Shown: piece by piece, positions 6,883 to 10,210 of the stretch
Position numbering within the stretch: position 1 is the stretch's first letter
Layout of the letters: the number at the start of each line of letters is the position of its first letter
Source of the DNA: Pseudomonadota bacterium
Lineage (GTDB): Bacteria > Pseudomonadota > Alphaproteobacteria > CACIAM-22H2
Assembly: GCA_020161965.1 (NCBI GenBank)
Contig: JAIUNH010000092.1
Span: 1-10,210, forward strand
Direction: 5' to 3'
DNA length: 10,210 bases
Notes under the pieces: generated by a model
Seen by the model: the letters and a program-made list of their open reading frames with translations, nothing else
The model's database searches: none
Told to the model about the DNA's origin: nothing
Program-made: the position numbers and the translations under genes

Positions 6883-7935
6883 ATGACCCGCAGCGAAAAA
6901 GCCGCCTTGTTCCGCAAACTCGCGTCGGAACGCATTCTGGTGAAGGACGGGCCCTATGGCTCGATGATCCAGACCTACAAGCTGGACGAGGACGGTTTCC
7001 GCGCCGGCGGCAGCTTCAACATGGATCAGAAGGGCAATAACGACCTTCTGAACCTGACGCGGCCCGACGTGGTTAGCGAAATCTGCCAGGCCTATGTCGA
7101 TGCGGGCGCGGATCTGCTCGCGACCAATTCGTTCAACGCCAATCGCATCAGCCAGGCGGATTACGGCATCCAAACGCGGGCGCAGGAAATCGCCGCCGCG
7201 TCGGCGCGTGTGATCCGTGGCGTGGTCGATGCGGCGATGGCGAAGAACCCGGCCAAGCCGCTGTTCGTCGTCGGCGCCTTGGGCCCCACGAATAGGACAT
7301 TGTCGATCAGCCCGGACGTGAACAACCCCGGCTATCGCGCCGTGTCGTTCGAGGAAATGCGCGACACCTATCGCGAGCAGATCGACGGTCTGCTCGATGG
7401 CGGCGTCGACTTCATCGCCGTCGAAACTGTGTTCGACTCGTTGAACGCCAAGGCGGCCTTGGTCGCGGTCGCGGAAGCGGGCGAAGCGCGCGGCGAAGAA
7501 ATCCCGGTGATGTGTTCCTTCACCTTGACCGACATGGCCGGGCGCAATCTCTCCGGCCAGACGGTCGAGGCGTTCTGGAACTCGATGCGCCACGCCAAGC
7601 CCCTGACGATGGGCATGAACTGCTCCTTCGGCGCGACCGAGCTGCATCCTTATGTCGGCGAACTCAATTCGCGCGTCGATACGCTGATCTGCGTCTATCC
7701 CAATGCCGGGCTGCCCAACGACATGGGTGCTTACGACGAGCCGCCGGAAATGACCGGGCGCCTTGTCGGCGTGTGGGCGCGCAACGGCTGGATCAACGTC
7801 GTCGGCGGCTGCTGCGGCACGACGCCCGGCCATATCAAGGCGATCGCGCAATCGGTCGCCGGGGTGAACCCCCGCGAAATCCCGAAAATCGGCGCGCGTT
7901 TGCGGCTCGCCGGCATGGAAGCGGCGAATTTCTGA
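6883..7935 (+). CDS. metH: Methionine synthase, homocysteine-binding (S-methyltransferase) subunit of a split MetH
   Basis: This 350-residue protein matches only the N-terminal module of E. coli MetH (about residues 1-350). It is a zinc-dependent homocysteine S-methyltransferase barrel that activates homocysteine and takes the methyl group from methylcobalamin. The three zinc-binding cysteines are present as Cys247 (GMNCSFG) and Cys310-Cys311 (GGCCGTTP), at the same numbers as in E. coli MetH. Other family motifs are ILVKDGPYGSMIQ near the N-terminus, DLLATNSFNANRI, and VGALGPTNRTLSISPDV. The protein ends by a proper stop codon just after the module, and the rest of MetH begins one base later as a separate gene. 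It must therefore work in trans with its downstream partner. BHMT-like or MmuM enzymes are alternatives by fold, but adjacency to the cobalamin half makes MetH the clear reading. Confidence 0.94.
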   Translation: MTRSEKAALFRKLASERILVKDGPYGSMIQTYKLDEDGFRAGGSFNMDQKGNNDLLNLTRPDVVSEICQAYVDAGADLLATNSFNANRISQADYGIQTRAQEIAAASARVIRGVVDAAMAKNPAKPLFVVGALGPTNRTLSISPDVNNPGYRAVSFEEMRDTYREQIDGLLDGGVDFIAVETVFDSLNAKAALVAVAEAGEARGEEIPVMCSFTLTDMAGRNLSGQTVEAFWNSMRHAKPLTMGMNCSFGATELHPYVGELNSRVDTLICVYPNAGLPNDMGAYDEPPEMTGRLVGVWARNGWINVVGGCCGTTPGHIKAIAQSVAGVNPREIPKIGARLRLAGMEAANF

Positions 7936-7936
7936 C

Positions 7937-10210
7937 ATGACCGACGCAACGAATCCCCAGCAAATCGCGACCTTCGTCAATGTCGGCGAGCGCACCAACG
8001 TCACCGGCTCGGCTGCGTTCAAGAAGCTGATCCTCGCGGGCGACTACACCAAGGCCGTGGACGTCGCGCGCCAGCAGGTCGAAGCGGGCGCGCAGATCAT
8101 CGACGTCAATATGGACGAAGGCTTGCTCGACGCCGAGAAGGCGATGGAGACGTTCCTCAAGCTGATCGCGGCGGAACCCGATATCAGCCGCGTGCCCGTG
8201 ATGATCGACTCTTCCAAATGGTCGGTGATCGAGGCGGGGCTCAAATGCGTCGCGGGCAAGCCGATCGTCAATTCGATCTCGCTGAAGGAAGGCGAGGAAG
8301 CCTTCTTCCATCACGCCAAGCTGGTGCGCCGCTACGGTGCCGCCGTCGTCGTCATGGCGTTCGACGAAAAGGGCCAGGCCGATACGCAGAAGCGCAAAGT
8401 CGAAATCTGCGAGCGCGCCTATAAGCTGTTGACCGAGAAGATCGGCTTCCCCGCCGAAGACATCATCTTCGATCCGAACATCTTCGCGGTCGCGACCGGC
8501 ATCGAAGAACACGACAATTACGGCGTCGATTTCATCGAAGCGACGAAGGAAATCAAACGCCGCTGCCCGCATGTCCATATCTCGGGCGGCGTGTCGAATC
8601 TGTCGTTCAGTTTCCGCGGCAACGAGCCCGTGCGCCGCGCGATGCATTCGGTGTTCCTCTATCACGCCATCAAGGCGGGGATGGATATGGGCATCGTCAA
8701 TGCCGGCCAGCTTGACGTCTACGACGCGATCCCGGCCGAATTGCGCGACGCGTGCGAGGACGTGATCCTCAATCGCCGCAAGGATTCGACCGAGCGGATG
8801 CTCACACTCGCGCCGAAATACAAGAAGACCGGCGACGTGCCCGACGCCGCCGAACTCGAATGGCGCACCTGGCCCGTCATCAAGCGCATCGAACACGCGC
8901 TGGTGAAGGGCATCGACCAATATGTGGTCGAGGATACGGAAGAAGCGCGCCTGCAAGCCGCCAAGCCGATCGAAGTGATCGAAGGCCCGCTGATGGACGG
9001 CATGAACGTCGTCGGCGATCTGTTCGGGGCGGGCAAGATGTTCCTGCCGCAGGTCGTGAAATCCGCGCGCGTGATGAAAAAGGCGGTCGCCCATCTCATC
9101 CCCTTCATCGAAGCGGAGAAGACGGCTGAATCGCGCTCCAAGGGCAAGATCGTCATGGCGACGGTCAAGGGCGACGTCCACGATATCGGCAAGAACATCG
9201 TCGGCGTCGTACTCCAGTGCAACAACTACGAAGTCGTCGATCTGGGCGTGATGGTGCCCGTGCAGGACATCCTGAAATCGGCGAACGAGAACAAGGCCGA
9301 TATCATCGGCCTTTCGGGCCTGATCACGCCGTCGTTGGACGAGATGGTGACGGTCGCCGAGGAGATGAAGCGCACGGGCCTGAAAATTCCGCTGCTGATC
9401 GGCGGTGCCACGACGTCGAAGACGCATACGGCCTTGCGCATCGCGCCGCGCTATGACGGGCCGACGGTGCATGTGCTCGACGCCTCGCGCGCCGTGGGCG
9501 TGTGCTCGGCCTTGCTGTCGGACACGCAAGCCGATGGGTTCAACGCCGATGTGCGCGCGGAATACGAACGCATCCGCATCGAGCGGGCCGGCGGCGCCAA
9601 GGACAATCTGGTGCCGCTCGCCGAAGCGCGCGCCAACGGCTTGAAGATCGATTGGGCGAAATACGAAATGCCCAAGCCCAAATTCCTGGGCACGCGCGCG
9701 TTTGAGGATTATCCGCTGGCGGAGCTGGTCGAGCGCATCGACTGGACGCCGTTCTTCCGCGCCTGGGAACTCGCGGGCGTTTACCCGGCGATCCTCGACG
9801 ACGAAAAAGTCGGCCCCAGTGCCCGCAATCTGTTCGACGACGCCAAGCGTATGCTTGATCGCATCGTCAAGGAGAAGTGGCTGGTTGCGAAAGGCGTGGT
9901 CGGTTTCTGGCCGTGCAAGCGCATCGGCGACGACGTGGCGATCTATGCCGACGAGGATCGCGTCGATGAAATCTCGCGCCTTTATTTCCTGCGTCAGCAG
10001 ATCGGCAAGCGCGCCGACCGCCCGAATATGTGCCTCGCCGATTTCGTGTCGCCCGACGCCGATTATATCGGCGGCTTCGCGGTGACGTCGGGCCACGATA
10101 TCGAAGCGCATCTCGCGCGCTTCAAGGCGGCGCATGACGATTATAGCGACATCCTGCTGAAGGCGCTCGCCGACCGGTTTGCCGAAGCTTTTGCCGAGCG
10201 GCTCCACGCG
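7937..10210 (+). CDS. metH: Methionine synthase, pterin- and cobalamin-binding subunit of a split MetH (3' end outside window)
   Basis: The frame is open from the ATG at 7937 to the right edge, giving 758 residues. Domains in order: a pterin-binding barrel (about 1-270), starting with FVNVGERTNVTGS and including PVMIDSSKWSVIEAGLK and HISGGVSNLSFSFRG; the four-helix cobalamin cap (about 310-395); and a Rossmann cobalamin domain (about 403-530) with GDVHDIGKN, where His415 is the lower axial cobalt ligand, followed by GLSGLITPSLDEM and LIGGATTS. The start of the SAM-dependent reactivation domain (from about 565) has IDWTPFFRAWELAG, VVGFWPCKRIGDD and YIGGFAVTSG. Compared with E. coli, about 115 residues are still to come, including the RPxxGYPACPDH SAM-binding motif. 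The subunit carries methyl from 5-methyl-THF through cobalamin to the homocysteine subunit. The start lies one base after the previous stop and has no well-placed Shine-Dalgarno sequence, so translation is probably coupled. Confidence 0.95.
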   Translation, partial: MTDATNPQQIATFVNVGERTNVTGSAAFKKLILAGDYTKAVDVARQQVEAGAQIIDVNMDEGLLDAEKAMETFLKLIAAEPDISRVPVMIDSSKWSVIEAGLKCVAGKPIVNSISLKEGEEAFFHHAKLVRRYGAAVVVMAFDEKGQADTQKRKVEICERAYKLLTEKIGFPAEDIIFDPNIFAVATGIEEHDNYGVDFIEATKEIKRRCPHVHISGGVSNLSFSFRGNEPVRRAMHSVFLYHAIKAGMDMGIVNAGQLDVYDAIPAELRDACEDVILNRRKDSTERMLTLAPKYKKTGDVPDAAELEWRTWPVIKRIEHALVKGIDQYVVEDTEEARLQAAKPIEVIEGPLMDGMNVVGDLFGAGKMFLPQVVKSARVMKKAVAHLIPFIEAEKTAESRSKGKIVMATVKGDVHDIGKNIVGVVLQCNNYEVVDLGVMVPVQDILKSANENKADIIGLSGLITPSLDEMVTVAEEMKRTGLKIPLLIGGATTSKTHTALRIAPRYDGPTVHVLDASRAVGVCSALLSDTQADGFNADVRAEYERIRIERAGGAKDNLVPLAEARANGLKIDWAKYEMPKPKFLGTRAFEDYPLAELVERIDWTPFFRAWELAGVYPAILDDEKVGPSARNLFDDAKRMLDRIVKEKWLVAKGVVGFWPCKRIGDDVAIYADEDRVDEISRLYFLRQQIGKRADRPNMCLADFVSPDADYIGGFAVTSGHDIEAHLARFKAAHDDYSDILLKALADRFAEAFAERLHA

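Noticed and set aside
6622..8022. A 466-codon minus-strand open frame spanning the end of metF and the first MetH gene
   Set aside because: It crosses well-supported plus-strand gene boundaries and shows no recognisable motif.
7835..10207. A 790-codon open frame on the minus strand opposite the second MetH gene
   Set aside because: The plus strand has unmistakable MetH motifs across the whole span. The minus translation has repeated HARD-type low-complexity runs and no domain; it is an antisense shadow.

Overview
The window is GC-rich and looks like ordinary chromosomal DNA of an alphaproteobacterium, plausibly Rhodospirillales-like. This rests on the base composition, a paired mlaA-mlaC operon, a methionine synthase split into two proteins, and an ArsR-methyltransferase fusion upstream of metF. 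No database search was possible, so the taxonomic placement is an inference.

Layout: the first 143 bases hold the N-terminus of an unidentified minus-strand membrane protein. It is divergent from a CobW/COG0523 metal GTPase with a very His-rich insert (197-1375, +). Next comes an EttA-type ABC-F translation factor (1471-3153, +), which ends at a strong, nearly symmetrical hairpin terminator (3176-3205). That terminator also faces the end of a convergent minus-strand operon, mlaA (3877-4701) then mlaC (3227-3850), for outer-membrane phospholipid trafficking. About 330 bases of intergenic DNA follow, with several inverted repeats and a compact AT-rich promoter/operator just before 5033.

The right half is a methionine-cycle operon on the plus strand: a SahR-like ArsR/methyltransferase regulator (5033-5980), metF (5991-6872), the homocysteine-methyltransferase half of MetH (6883-7935) and the pterin/cobalamin half of MetH (7937 to beyond the right edge). 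The spacings are 10, 10 and 1 bases, which indicates one transcript. MetF makes 5-methyl-THF and the two MetH proteins pass its methyl group through cobalamin to homocysteine. The regulator probably senses SAH or SAM and represses its own promoter, whose -35/-10 region contains two overlapping palindromes.

No clearly new multi-gene system was found. The items most worth a second look are the palindromic, nearly leaderless sahR-like promoter, the absence of a lipobox in MlaA, the Tat-like signal on MlaC, and the folded but unassigned intergenic sequence near 4800-4921.
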